Below are positions 26,175-35,316 of a DNA stretch of 64,000 nt, piece after piece (position 1 is the first letter of the stretch; each line of letters begins with the position of its first letter). A model generated the notes under the pieces. It made no database searches. It saw only the letters and a list, made by a program, of their open reading frames with translations, and was not told the origin of the DNA. Position numbers and translations under genes: made by a program. Source of the stretch: Bdellovibrionaceae bacterium UBA6776 (GTDB lineage Bacteria; Bdellovibrionota; Bdellovibrionia; Bdellovibrionales; UBA1609); NCBI GenBank assembly GCA_002453155.1, contig DKGG01000019.1, forward strand, positions 38,124 through 102,123, given 5' to 3'.

Positions 26175-26706
26175 TTCACAGCTCAAAGACAAATGGCTTA
26201 TGGTGGGCTACATCAAGCAGGCCCACGGCATTCGCGGCGAAGTTTTCGCACCCATTCCATCCGGGGAATGGGATTGGGCTCAAAAGGGTCAGTTGCTCCA
26301 CCTGATCTCTCGGACCGAAGGCATTCCCTCTCTTGATCTTTCCATTCGAAGTTTTCGTCCTCATAAAAACGGTCTTCTCATTCACTTTGAAGAATCTATC
26401 GATCGCAATTTCGCAGAGACCCTTAAAGGCTATGGCATTTATCTTCCCCGAGAAAATTTTGTTTCTGAAAAAGGGGAATCTCCCTACCTGATCGAGCTGC
26501 TGGGCTTCGAGGTGTTCGACAAAGAATCTTTGGTGGGAGTTGTCGCAAGTTTTTCAACAAATGGGGCTCAAGAACTTTTGTGCGTTAAAAAAGATTCCAA
26601 AGGCAAAAAAGAAAACCTCATTCCCTTCGTAGACGCCTTCGTCAAGGACGTGAATTACGATGAGAAAAAAATCTTTATGGATCTTCCCGAGGGGCTTTTG
26701 GAATGA
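26158..26706 (+). CDS. rimM: Ribosome maturation factor RimM
   Basis: About 182 residues. The N-terminal RimM domain shows WLMVGYIKQAHGIRGEV, and a C-terminal PRC-barrel shows PYLIELLGFEVFDKESLVG and LIPFVDAFVKDV. RimM binds S19 and helps assemble the 30S head. The start is uncertain: TTG 26158 is given because it overlaps the khpA end and allows coupling, but GTG 26152 or ATG 26200 are possible. The stop overlaps trmD by 4 nt. Confidence 0.9.
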   Translation: MRSSNNSQLKDKWLMVGYIKQAHGIRGEVFAPIPSGEWDWAQKGQLLHLISRTEGIPSLDLSIRSFRPHKNGLLIHFEESIDRNFAETLKGYGIYLPRENFVSEKGESPYLIELLGFEVFDKESLVGVVASFSTNGAQELLCVKKDSKGKKENLIPFVDAFVKDVNYDEKKIFMDLPEGLLE

Positions 26707-27497
26707 AGTTTTTTGTCGTCACTCTTTTTGAAGAGATGTTTCATGCGTGGGCAGAGTCCGGTCTTGTGGGTCAGGCGCTAAAGAAACAAAACTTTCAAAT
26801 GGAGTTTATCAATCCACGAAGTTTTACATCAGATGTTCACCAAGCGGTGGATGACAAGGTTTACGGAGGTGGAGATGGGATGGCGGCGATGTTTGGCCCC
26901 TGGTCTGAAGCCATTGAGTTTGCCATGCAAAAGGAGCCCTCTGCTCAGGTGATTTTTCTCACTCCTCAAGGTGAGTCGTGGAATCAAAAGAAGGTCTCTG
27001 AATTTTTACAGAGGAAGCCTTCTCAGGAGATGGGAATCCGCTCCTTCGTTTTTGTTTGTGGCCGCTACGCCGGCTTTGATGAGCGCCTTGTAAAGGCTTA
27101 CGCAGACCATGAAATCTCCATTGGGGACTATGTCCTTAACGGGGGGGAGTTGGCGGCCATGGTGGTCATGGAATCCTTGGTGCGGGGGCTTCCCGGGGTG
27201 CTTGGAGAATCCAGCTCCTTTCGCAAAGACAGCTTTGGGGAGGAGGGGCTTTTGGAGTGCCCTCAGTTTACCCGGCCACAAAGTGTGAAGGGAATGGACG
27301 TTCCCTCCTTCTTGCTCAGTGGGCACCACAAAAACATTGAGGCTTTGAGCCGCGCCATTTCTATTGTAAGAACTAAAAATCGCCGGCCTGAACTTTTGGA
27401 GAAAGCTCAAATTTCTTCCAAAGAGCTTGAAGCGGCGGAAAAATTAATTCGGCAGCTCAGTGAAGAAGAGCGAGACCTGTTGGGAGTGAATTCGTGA
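26703..27497 (+). CDS. trmD: tRNA (guanine37-N1)-methyltransferase TrmD
   Basis: A 264-residue SPOUT-class methyltransferase that methylates G37 of tRNAs and so prevents frameshifting. Conserved segments are YGGGDGMAAMFGP and the knot region ISIGDYVLNGGELAAM followed by VRGLPGVLGE, plus RPQSVKGMDVPSFLLSGHH. Length is normal. Both ends overlap neighbouring genes by 4 nt in the rimM-trmD-methyltransferase chain. Confidence 0.96.
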   Translation: MKFFVVTLFEEMFHAWAESGLVGQALKKQNFQMEFINPRSFTSDVHQAVDDKVYGGGDGMAAMFGPWSEAIEFAMQKEPSAQVIFLTPQGESWNQKKVSEFLQRKPSQEMGIRSFVFVCGRYAGFDERLVKAYADHEISIGDYVLNGGELAAMVVMESLVRGLPGVLGESSSFRKDSFGEEGLLECPQFTRPQSVKGMDVPSFLLSGHHKNIEALSRAISIVRTKNRRPELLEKAQISSKELEAAEKLIRQLSEEERDLLGVNS

Positions 27498-28051
27498 GAA
27501 CCGTGCATTTGGCCTTGATCCATTGGCCTGTTTTAGACCGCGCAAAGAATCAAGTCTGTACCAATGTCACCAATTTCGACATCCATGACATTGCTCGGGC
27601 CTGTCGCACCTATGGGGTTTCAAAATATTTTATCGTCAATCGCATGAAAGAGCAGTTGATGTTTGTCTCTCGGGTTTTGGATCACTGGAAAGTGGGGTGG
27701 GGTGCGAAGTACAATCCCAAACGGAAATCCGCTTTGGATATGGTCAGTGGTTTTGAGACCTTAGAAGATGTTTTGAAGCAGTATGATGAAAAGCCCTACG
27801 TGATCACCACCTCGGCCAGAGACCGTGGACTGAAAAGAATTCCCTTCAAAGATCTTCGTCAGCAAATTTTTGAGACCGAGGGGCCACCGATTTTATTGGT
27901 GTTTGGAACCGGCTTTGGGTTGGCGGATTCGGTGTTTGAGCAGGCAGATGCCCTTTTAGACCCCATCAAAGGGGCCTCAGCGGATGATTACCGCCATCTT
28001 TCCGTAAGATCGGCTGTGAGCATCTGTCTTGACCGACTCCTCGGGTCATGA
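27494..28051 (+). CDS. SAM-dependent RNA methyltransferase (SPOUT fold, Methyltrn_RNA_4 type)
   Basis: A 185-residue protein of the family often encoded directly after trmD in delta-proteobacteria-like and related genomes. The SPOUT knot is visible in ILLVFGTGFGLADSVFEQAD and DDYRHLSVRSAVSICLDRLLG. The N-terminal LALIHWPVLDRAKNQVCTNV segment is characteristic. The target nucleotide is not established. GTG start at 27494, overlapping trmD by 4 nt. Confidence 0.85.
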   Translation: MRTVHLALIHWPVLDRAKNQVCTNVTNFDIHDIARACRTYGVSKYFIVNRMKEQLMFVSRVLDHWKVGWGAKYNPKRKSALDMVSGFETLEDVLKQYDEKPYVITTSARDRGLKRIPFKDLRQQIFETEGPPILLVFGTGFGLADSVFEQADALLDPIKGASADDYRHLSVRSAVSICLDRLLGS

Positions 28052-28123
28052 TATCCCCTTGAAGCTTCAGGCCACTCGTTTGGTCAAAAATTTCAGTGTG
28101 AGCAAAAATTAAAGAGGTTAAAA

Positions 28124-28540
28124 ATGTCCAAAGCATCTTCACAAAACACTTCGACGGATCTTATTCGACGCATCACTTGGTCTGGGACTCAAGATGCTGA
28201 ACTGAAAAAACGAGTGGAAGCTCTTCCTAAATTGCGCTCTGGCGACAATGTGGATGTTCACGTTAAGGTGAAAGAAGGCGAAAAAGAGCGCGTTCAGATT
28301 TACACAGGCGTTGTGATCAAAGTTCAAGGTTCCGGTGTGGGACGATCTTTTACAGTTCGTAAAATGTCTTCTGGAATCGGCGTTGAAAGAACTTTCCCCA
28401 TGGGATCTCCAGCCCTTGAAAAAGTGGTTGTGAACTCTCACGGTATTGTTCGTCGTTCTCGTTTGTTTTTCTTGAGAAACCTTTCTGGTCGCTCTGCACG
28501 TTTGAACACCAAGCGCGTGGACGAGCAAAAAAAATCTTAA
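28124..28540 (+). CDS. rplS: 50S ribosomal protein L19
   Basis: A 138-residue bL19, slightly longer than usual because of an N-terminal extension of about 20 residues and a short C-terminal tail. Core features are LRSGDNVDVHVKVKEGEKER, VERTFPMGSPALEKVVV and RRSRLFFLRNLSGRSARL. The ATG has AAAGAGG upstream. It lies 72 nt after the methyltransferase gene. Confidence 0.96.
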   Translation: MSKASSQNTSTDLIRRITWSGTQDAELKKRVEALPKLRSGDNVDVHVKVKEGEKERVQIYTGVVIKVQGSGVGRSFTVRKMSSGIGVERTFPMGSPALEKVVVNSHGIVRRSRLFFLRNLSGRSARLNTKRVDEQKKS

Positions 28541-28561
28541 AAATTTAAGCCCGGTTTTCCT

Positions 28562-29173
28562 TTGAAATTGGAAGATTATGATTGGCAAAAGGGCCCCTTC
28601 CCGCTGATTGCGGTGGATGAAGTGGGCCGCGGATGTTTGGCGGGACCCGTCGTGGCTGCGGCGGTTCTGGTCATTTCCAGCAAAGTTCAATTCCACGAAA
28701 AAATCACGGATTCTAAAAAACTCTCTGCCAAGCAAAGAGAGATTCTTGCAGTGCAAATTCAAGAGCAATTTGTGACGGGAATCGGATGGGCCACGCCCCA
28801 AGAGATCGATGAGATCAATATCTTTCAGGCGAGCTTTCTTGCAATGAAAAGAGCCATTGAAAACTTAAAAGTCACTTCGGGTTTTGTTTTGGTGGATGGA
28901 AAATTTAAAATCCCAAACCTCAAGGGCTATGAGCAAGAAGCACTGATCAAAGGGGATTTGAGGGCAAAGCCCATCGGAGCCGCGTCTATTCTTGCGAAAG
29001 TCTATCGGGACCAGAAGATGATTGAATTGGCGGGTGAGGTTCCGGGATATGGCTTCGAAATCCACAAAGGCTATGCGACCAAAGTGCACCGTGAAGCACT
29101 CAAAAAACTCGGAGCCACCGAGCACCACAGGCGAAGCTTCAGCGGAGTGGACACGGCCGGGCCTGCGCTGTGA
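28562..29173 (+). CDS. rnhB: Ribonuclease HII
   Basis: A 203-residue enzyme that nicks RNA in RNA-DNA hybrids and removes misincorporated ribonucleotides. The active site is seen in AVDEVGRGCLAGPVVAAAVL (Asp, Glu) and DSKKLSAKQRE, with later acidic residues in FVLVDGK and ASILAKVYRDQ. The TTG start at 28562 has no strong Shine-Dalgarno, so translation may be coupled to rplS 21 nt upstream. Confidence 0.95.
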   Translation: MKLEDYDWQKGPFPLIAVDEVGRGCLAGPVVAAAVLVISSKVQFHEKITDSKKLSAKQREILAVQIQEQFVTGIGWATPQEIDEINIFQASFLAMKRAIENLKVTSGFVLVDGKFKIPNLKGYEQEALIKGDLRAKPIGAASILAKVYRDQKMIELAGEVPGYGFEIHKGYATKVHREALKKLGATEHHRRSFSGVDTAGPAL

Positions 29174-29462
29174 GCAGCGTGCGGAAGCATTTTTAAAGAA
29201 AAATCATTACATCATTGAGGCTCGAGATGTGCGCATTTTGGGTGTGCAGGTAGATCTTCTGGCTCGCTCTCCAAGGGGAGTGAAAACTCTATTTGAAGTG
29301 AAGTCGGCTCGTTCTCTGGATTTTGGTGTTCTCTCTGAGGCACAAAAGTGTCGGCTGGTGCGGGTTGCAGAATGGCTGTCTGCCAGAGAGCCTTGTTTTT
29401 TAAGGGTGCTTGTGGAGAAGGCGGACAAAGACGGATTTCTAGAAATTCCCATAGAAGATTGA
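29049..29462 (+). CDS. YraN-family endonuclease-like protein (UPF0102)
   Basis: About 137 residues. The C-terminal 100 residues show the restriction-endonuclease-like YraN fold: CEQRAEAFLKKNHYIIEARD, VDLLARS, TLFEVKSARS (the E-x-K of the nuclease core) and the final LEIPIED. The best-supported start is ATG 29049 (GAGG nine bases upstream), which overlaps rnhB by 125 nt in another frame; a start at 29073 would give a more usual length. The rnhB-yraN pairing is common in bacteria. Confidence 0.85.
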   Translation: MASKSTKAMRPKCTVKHSKNSEPPSTTGEASAEWTRPGLRCEQRAEAFLKKNHYIIEARDVRILGVQVDLLARSPRGVKTLFEVKSARSLDFGVLSEAQKCRLVRVAEWLSAREPCFLRVLVEKADKDGFLEIPIED

Positions 29463-29493
29463 CACCCTTTGGGGGATCAAGAAGACTTAAAGT

Positions 29494-29895
29494 ATGGCTC
29501 GATGGATTTATACAATTGCAGCGGTGATTCTTGTTTCTACGTCTTCGTGGAGTTGGGCGCAAACGCCCACAACAACCTATCAGCCTGCCGATCCAGGGAA
29601 AGAATTTATTATGAGCTGCACTTACGGTGTTCTTGCGGGAACACTGATTGGCGCGGCCACATTGGCGTTTGTCGACAAGCCCAGTGAAAATTTAAATAAA
29701 GTGGCCCGTGGAGCTTCCATTGGTCTTTATGTGGGCATTTTACTTGGGGCCTATGTGGTTTACGTGGTTCCCAGCATGGAGCCCGATCCCTATGACAGTC
29801 CCTTAGTTTCGCAAAACTGGGGCTTGGCTCCCATCTTGAGTGATGAAGGTTCTTTGGACGGCGCTCAAGTCCAGATGCAGCTTCTTTCTTTTTAA
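29494..29895 (+). CDS. Small membrane protein of unknown function
   Basis: A 133-residue protein with a signal peptide or first helix (residues 5-22, ending SWAQ) and two further hydrophobic segments (CTYGVLAGTLIGAATLAFV and ASIGLYVGILLGAYVVYVV) typical of glycine-rich helix pairs. No domain recognised. It lies 31 nt after the yraN gene. Its 3' end faces lptD across a compound palindromic element. Confidence 0.65.
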   Translation: MARWIYTIAAVILVSTSSWSWAQTPTTTYQPADPGKEFIMSCTYGVLAGTLIGAATLAFVDKPSENLNKVARGASIGLYVGILLGAYVVYVVPSMEPDPYDSPLVSQNWGLAPILSDEGSLDGAQVQMQLLSF

Positions 29896-29924
29896 AATTA
29901 TTCTCGGCTTTCTCTTTTTTCTGA

Positions 29925-30069
29925 TTTTCGTAGTTTCTAAATTCTCTCGCCCCAGTGAAACAGACACGCCCATCCATGGGCTCTTCCCGTATTTGCCCTG
30001 CGGGCAAAGCGCATCACGCTTACGGGAGGTCCTATTCACTGGGGCGAGAGAATTTAGAAATTACGAAAA
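29925..30069. repeat. Compound palindromic element, copy 1 (75-nt core)
   Basis: Outer arms 29925-29959 and 30035-30069 are complementary over 35 bp with one mismatch. Between them lies a 75-nt core (29960-30034) with further stems: GCCCAT/ATGGGC around CC, CCCGTA/TACGGG, and TTTGCCC/GGGCAAA around TGC. The core aligns without gaps to the core of the element at 42352-42510, while the outer arms are unrelated in sequence. It fills the convergent gap between a small membrane-protein gene and lptD. Confidence 0.92.
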
Positions 30070-30119
30070 CAAAAAAATACGAAAGAGGATTCTGCTGAAA
30101 AAGATAGAAGAGCGAAAAA

Positions 30120-32435
30120 TCAGATGCCGCCGACGCCGTCAAAATTGAAGGCGGCATTGAGTTTCCAATTGGGTTCTCCCCCAATGGGCTGTCTGTGAAA
30201 GAAGTTGATGTACCAGCAATTGCCAGGAGGTTTGAGTCGAACGACGTACTCCCATTGCTGAATCTCGCGGGTAATTTTTGAGTAATCCACACTGGCGCCC
30301 AAATCCAAATACATGGAGGTCATTCCTAATCCCAAACCGATGTTTTCGGTTCGAGAATCCGTTTGGATGTTATTGTTTTCATCCACAAGAGTGTTGTTTG
30401 AGTACTTGATTTGAAAGTACTGGCCCGGATTGGGCTTTAAATTAACTCGAGTGGAGGAGTTGGTTAGTCGAGCATAGGGGTTGTAGAAAGTGGACGAAAC
30501 CACATCAATGTGTTCCAGCGTGACGTTTAAATAGCCTTCGATGTCCGACCAGGGCTGAGGGTTTTGAGTGTTGGCTTCATTGTTGTCATAAAACTGAGTC
30601 AGTTCAAAAACCGCCAGCTGAGAATAGACCGGCTCGCCTTGAGAATAGGTTTTTTTGGCAACCTGGTTTCTTAAAGAAAAAGTCACGAGGTCTTTGTCGA
30701 AGACCCGATCGCGGTAATCAAATTGGATTTTACTGGCTCCATTGAGATCCTGATCGCTGACCGTGGAGTCGGCCCGGTTGAAGCGTTGGTTAGCAAACTG
30801 ACCAAAGAAGGGGTGATCGGGCCTGCGAATAAAAGGCAAATTGATGTATGAGATTTTAGGAATGATGGTGTGTTTGTATCGATCGGCAAAAGGAGTTTTT
30901 CCTCCGTAGTAGCCATTGAACTCTGTCAAGAGGCTCAATTCCGTTTGGAGATAACGCTGACTGGCTGTTGGGGAGAAGCCTTGAGATGCATAAGCTTCAT
31001 CCAATTGAAAATCATATTGCATCTCTCGGTAGGCCACGCTGGGGGTCAGGTCAAAGAGCTTAAAAATTCGAAAAGGGTATTGGAGGCGCGAAGTCACATC
31101 CAAGCGGTGTCCGGTTCTTTGCAAATCCATATTGGGGTCGAAACTGCCGTCTCGCGTGTATTCACCGATGCGACCGGATTCGACGGGCTCTTTGTAGTTA
31201 TTTACATTTGTTAAATCATCGTAGGTGTAATGGTCGCGGGTGAAGTGAATAGAGTTGACGTCCGTGTGAAAGGCGGGTCCACCTTCCCACAGGGAAATCT
31301 CGGAGGTGCGTAAATTTATCTCTGGAAGTTTGTGAACCGCATCCGAATTGTCCGCCAGAGGATGGGCTCGCGCTAAGTTTTTATAAAGCGTGGCTCCAAT
31401 GTCCATGTGAAACTCATCCAAGTTTTTTGAAAGTGAAGCCTTGTTTTCAAGAGCGGGGTCTCCTGGTGAGGCGCCGTAGTCTTCAAAGTCATTTGGAAAA
31501 TCTTGAATGTAGTTCAAATCACTCATGTCAAAATATTGAAACCTTTGGATGAAGCCATTGGGAAGTTCAAAGTGATGGTGATAATAGTAGTACCAACGGT
31601 CAGTTACGGGACCTTCGGAAACATAGCGTTTGTTGCGCATTTCACTTTTAAAGACGCGGTCATTGATAAAAGAGGCGTGAAAATCTCCATAGGAGCGTTC
31701 CGACAAAACATAGCGGTATTCGGACCGCCACTGAAGCCCAAGAAGTTCATGATAAGTCAGTCCCAAGGTTGCATCTTGGCTTTTTGAAAGCGCCCAAAAG
31801 AAATCTTCAGAAATGGCCCATCGCCCTCGACCGGTGTACTCATAGGACGGGACCAAAAGTCCCGATTGTCGTTCCGTTTTGAGGGGAACCATCAGCCAAG
31901 GCAGAGGAATGACTGGAATCCCTCCAATTTTAAAAAGAGGACGTTTGATTTTTGCGTAACCGCCCAGCTCGGCTTCAATTAATTTGCCTGAAAAGCTCCA
32001 GCCCGCAGGGCAGGTGGTGCAAGACGTAAATTCCGCATCTTCGGCCAAGTAGGTGCTCTCGCCCAGCTTCTCCATGCGCTGGCCTTCAAAGATCACTTGT
32101 CCGGATTGAACAAATCCGTTGTCAATTTCGCCTTTGTCCGTTTTGTAATTCATCTTGATGCGATCTGCTTCCAAGTGTGTTTTTGCATCGTCTAGGATTA
32201 CATTTCCAAAAGCCTCCACCGTATTTTCTTTCACGTTGACGATCGCACGATCGCAACTCAAGGTTTGGCCGCGAAAGGCCACTCGCACATTTCCTTTGAG
32301 GATAAATTTATCAATTTCGGTGAAACCTTCGGTGGTGTCGGCTTGAATCAAAACCCCGTCGATCACACTGCTTTGGGCGAAGCTGGACGAGGGGGAGAAT
32401 AACAAGCTGAGATAAACGAGTACTAGCGCCAACAC
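30120..32435 (-). CDS. lptD: LPS-assembly outer-membrane protein LptD
   Basis: A 771-residue protein that receives lipopolysaccharide from LptA and inserts it into the outer leaflet. After a signal peptide (ending SSFAQ), an OstA-like jellyroll domain spans about 20-140 (ILKGNVRVAFRGQTLSCDRA, EAFGNVILDDAKTHLEADR). The large beta-barrel follows, with the family segments PVIPLPWLMVPLKTERQSGL and YEYTGRGRWAISEDFFWAL. A CTTC pair occurs near 139-142. The start is taken as GTG 32435, though no strong Shine-Dalgarno is seen. It implies an LPS-type outer membrane. Confidence 0.93.
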   Translation of the reverse strand: MLALVLVYLSLLFSPSSSFAQSSVIDGVLIQADTTEGFTEIDKFILKGNVRVAFRGQTLSCDRAIVNVKENTVEAFGNVILDDAKTHLEADRIKMNYKTDKGEIDNGFVQSGQVIFEGQRMEKLGESTYLAEDAEFTSCTTCPAGWSFSGKLIEAELGGYAKIKRPLFKIGGIPVIPLPWLMVPLKTERQSGLLVPSYEYTGRGRWAISEDFFWALSKSQDATLGLTYHELLGLQWRSEYRYVLSERSYGDFHASFINDRVFKSEMRNKRYVSEGPVTDRWYYYYHHHFELPNGFIQRFQYFDMSDLNYIQDFPNDFEDYGASPGDPALENKASLSKNLDEFHMDIGATLYKNLARAHPLADNSDAVHKLPEINLRTSEISLWEGGPAFHTDVNSIHFTRDHYTYDDLTNVNNYKEPVESGRIGEYTRDGSFDPNMDLQRTGHRLDVTSRLQYPFRIFKLFDLTPSVAYREMQYDFQLDEAYASQGFSPTASQRYLQTELSLLTEFNGYYGGKTPFADRYKHTIIPKISYINLPFIRRPDHPFFGQFANQRFNRADSTVSDQDLNGASKIQFDYRDRVFDKDLVTFSLRNQVAKKTYSQGEPVYSQLAVFELTQFYDNNEANTQNPQPWSDIEGYLNVTLEHIDVVSSTFYNPYARLTNSSTRVNLKPNPGQYFQIKYSNNTLVDENNNIQTDSRTENIGLGLGMTSMYLDLGASVDYSKITREIQQWEYVVRLKPPGNCWYINFFHRQPIGGEPNWKLNAAFNFDGVGGI

Positions 32436-32486
32436 TCGTCTATTTCACATGATCTTTCCGTAAGGTGCAAATCAAAGTGTAGAATT

Positions 32487-35189
32487 CTATTTGGTCTTCA
32501 TTTCGAAAACGCCGTCCCAATCTTCGCCAGGAGGTTCCGAGATGTAATTGCTGCATCGAGATAAGAACATTTGGCTGACCTGATCATCAGGCTTCATGTC
32601 CAAGGCCTTCGAAAAGAGCTCTTGGGCATCCACAAAATTTTGGCTTCGATAAAGGGAATAGGCCTGATTGTAAGTGTCCAAATGAGTTTGATCCTCTTTG
32701 GCCAAAGCCCCTTCTTTAATCAGTTCGTAGATCTTTACCGGTTTGGTTTTTCCTTTGACTCGAACCCAGTCAATTTCTCGGCAGGCAAAGACTTCTTTTA
32801 CACGAGAGTGGGTGAACTCGCTGATCACAATGCGTGTGCCGTATTGCTTATTGATTCCCTCTAGTCGAGAGGCCAAGTTGACAGCGTCTCCCATAACCGT
32901 ATAAGAGCGAACGGTTTTGGATCCCATGTTTCCTGCGCTGACTTCGCCGCTGTTGAGTCCAATTCCAATATCGATCAGGGGAAGGCCGCGGGCCTCAAAT
33001 TCTTTTTGAAGTTCAAAAAGTTTATCTAAACTTTCGAGGGCCGCGCGACAGGCAAAGTGAGCATGCTTTTCGATGGGAATGGGGGCTCCAAAAAAGGCCA
33101 TCACTGCATCACCCATGTATTTGTCCAAAGTCCCTTGGTTTTTAAATACAATCTCTGTCATGGGGGTGAGGTATTCATTCAAAAGTTCAGAGAGGGCATG
33201 GGGATCCAATTTTTCCGAAATGGTTGTAAAGCCTCGAACATCCGAGAAGAAAACAGTCAGATCCATTTTCTTTCCGCCCAGCTCAATGTTTTTGGGGTCG
33301 GATAAAATTTCTTCAACAATGCTCGGACTCACATACTTTTGAAAGGTTTGCCGCAGTTCTTTTTTGCCACGCTCTTCCGTCAAGTAACGATATGTGGTCA
33401 AGCAAAGGTAAATGGTCAAAAGCAAAAGGACAGGCCAAACTACAGTGACCACAAAGCCATTATCGAACAGTACAAACTTATCCAGTCCAACCACTCCAGA
33501 GAGAAGGACTACGGTCATAATCATGCCACCCAAGGCTCCCATTTGGGTCAAAACAAGGGTGTGGAATATTCCAAGCACTAAGAGAAAGACGATCATCTGA
33601 CTGCGTTCGTCTTCCCAGGGCTTCAGATAATTCTTCTCAAGCATGTTTGCCAAAGCGTTCGCGTGAGTTTCCAATCCGGGATAGGTTTTTTTCTCAAAAG
33701 GCGTGACCCTTAAGTCGAAAATTCCCGTGGCAGTGGCTCCGAGCAAAAGATATTTGTCCTTCAAAAACTCTTTGCGATTGACCTTCACATCCTTTTCTTC
33801 CCACTCCTGGGTCTTTGGATTGAAGAGTCTTTGTTGCACCTTTAAGGTGTCCGAATCGGAAAGAAGCTCTGCGAAGCTCAAATGGGGAAACATTTTTTGA
33901 GGGCCGTAGTAATTGATTTGTAGACGTCCTTGACCATCCGTAGGGATGCTTTCCACCACTTCACCGGTGTTGTTGTCAGTAATTTCAAACTTCGTAATTT
34001 CTTTTCTTCCCGTTGCAGGGTTGAACCCCAATGTGATTGCCGCATTTCGATCCATTCCCACCAAGTAGGACTTGAGGGCAAGGGAAGGGAAGTAGAAGAG
34101 TCCTGTTCGGCTGATCAGAGAGCTGCTGCGAATGGTCCCATCGGAATCTTGATGGGCATTGAAGTAACTGTTGTGAGCCATTGCATTTTGAAGTTTTGGA
34201 ATGTTCATGTCCCAGCCTTCCACAATGGGCACGCCATTGGGAGGGGATTTTCGGCGGAATTCGTTGAGCCAATCTCTATAGGTGGGGTAGCTGAATTCGG
34301 CAGGGTTCATTTGGGACAAAACGTGACTTTCCCATATGGGATTGAAGATTTCTTCGGCGTCATCCAAAAAGTGGCTGCAATTCCGAATCATTTCCAGATG
34401 AGTGAAATTCTTAATGCTGTGTTCGTCGGCACCGGGATTGCTTTCAAGGTATTGATTGCGAATGGCATCTTTTTTTGCGCGAATGATCTGAGCAAAAATT
34501 TCGGACATGGCAAAGGGTGGAGTGGCTTGGAGAGGATCTTGAACAGAGACGAGAATCTCCTCTTGGTCCCAAAGTTCAAATTCGGGAGTGGTTCGAAACA
34601 CCAAATCCATGCAGTAGTCTACTTCTCCGGGAGGGAGATTTTGATCTTCTGAGAATTGATAGAAGGTCCCGCCCACCAAATGGCGTCGATTCTTCTCCAT
34701 GGTTTGGGCCAACTTTGTATCTGCATCGGAAATGTTGGCCATTTCGATCAATTTGGATTTTTGGTCTTCGGAAATAATTCCCTTTTCATAGAGATCTGCC
34801 GCAGAGGAAAGGAGCTCATTTCGTTGAGCTTCGGCAAAGACAATATCAAAACCAAGAACTTTAGCCCCGCCATCCACAGCCCTTTGGATGGACTGAGCAA
34901 TCAATGTGCGAGGCCATGGCCATCTTCCCAAGGTCTCAACGGCCTGGGCATCCACAGTAAGAAGGGCAACATTTGCATGGGGCTTTTTAGGTCCTCTTGC
35001 GAGCAATCGATAATCAATAGAGATTTCATGGGCACGGCGAATGATTTGAACCAAGAGGGAACTTTGAGTTCCTTGGTCTTTCGAGGTGTAATAGGAAAAC
35101 GAAAGCCAGACAAAAGTAAATGTCAGGTAAATACCGAGAGCCAAGGGCGAGCCCAGGACTTTAAACCGTTGCCACCATTTTTTTTCCAT
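32487..35189 (-). CDS. CHASE2-domain adenylate cyclase with C-terminal TPR-like repeats
   Basis: A 900-residue membrane signalling enzyme. A first helix at about 14-32 and a large periplasmic CHASE2 sensor (about 35-500, with ARGPKKPHANVALLTVDAQ and LGFDIVFAEAQ) are followed by three helices (about 520-610). The class III cyclase domain starts near 650: FFSDVRGFTTISEKL and the metal site YMGDAVMAFFGAP. The Lys of GTLDKYMGD and the Asp of YTVMGDAVNLASRLEG predict ATP rather than GTP as substrate. The last 60 residues form one or two TPR-like helices. The cyclic AMP produced could be read by the cyclic-nucleotide-binding protein encoded at 49562-50551. Confidence 0.93.
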   Translation of the reverse strand: MEKKWWQRFKVLGSPLALGIYLTFTFVWLSFSYYTSKDQGTQSSLLVQIIRRAHEISIDYRLLARGPKKPHANVALLTVDAQAVETLGRWPWPRTLIAQSIQRAVDGGAKVLGFDIVFAEAQRNELLSSAADLYEKGIISEDQKSKLIEMANISDADTKLAQTMEKNRRHLVGGTFYQFSEDQNLPPGEVDYCMDLVFRTTPEFELWDQEEILVSVQDPLQATPPFAMSEIFAQIIRAKKDAIRNQYLESNPGADEHSIKNFTHLEMIRNCSHFLDDAEEIFNPIWESHVLSQMNPAEFSYPTYRDWLNEFRRKSPPNGVPIVEGWDMNIPKLQNAMAHNSYFNAHQDSDGTIRSSSLISRTGLFYFPSLALKSYLVGMDRNAAITLGFNPATGRKEITKFEITDNNTGEVVESIPTDGQGRLQINYYGPQKMFPHLSFAELLSDSDTLKVQQRLFNPKTQEWEEKDVKVNRKEFLKDKYLLLGATATGIFDLRVTPFEKKTYPGLETHANALANMLEKNYLKPWEDERSQMIVFLLVLGIFHTLVLTQMGALGGMIMTVVLLSGVVGLDKFVLFDNGFVVTVVWPVLLLLTIYLCLTTYRYLTEERGKKELRQTFQKYVSPSIVEEILSDPKNIELGGKKMDLTVFFSDVRGFTTISEKLDPHALSELLNEYLTPMTEIVFKNQGTLDKYMGDAVMAFFGAPIPIEKHAHFACRAALESLDKLFELQKEFEARGLPLIDIGIGLNSGEVSAGNMGSKTVRSYTVMGDAVNLASRLEGINKQYGTRIVISEFTHSRVKEVFACREIDWVRVKGKTKPVKIYELIKEGALAKEDQTHLDTYNQAYSLYRSQNFVDAQELFSKALDMKPDDQVSQMFLSRCSNYISEPPGEDWDGVFEMKTK

Positions 35190-35316
35190 AAAAAAATGAT
35201 AGACAAGGAACGGGGGGAAGCCAACCTAAAAGCAAAAGAAACTTTTAGGACTCTTGGCGAGTAGGATCTTGAGTAAAATTACCGTATTCTAAAAGCGATT
35301 GTCTGAGGAGGTTTCT

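Noticed and set aside
29022..29048. Upstream start for the YraN gene
   Set aside because: The extra nine residues lie inside rnhB and have no ribosome-binding site; ATG 29049 has GAGG at a good distance.
29925..30069. Integron attC-like recombination site
   Set aside because: The overall shape (imperfect palindrome with unpaired core) is suggestive, but the conserved core-site bases RYYYAAC/GTTRRRY are not present at the arm ends and no integrase is in the window.
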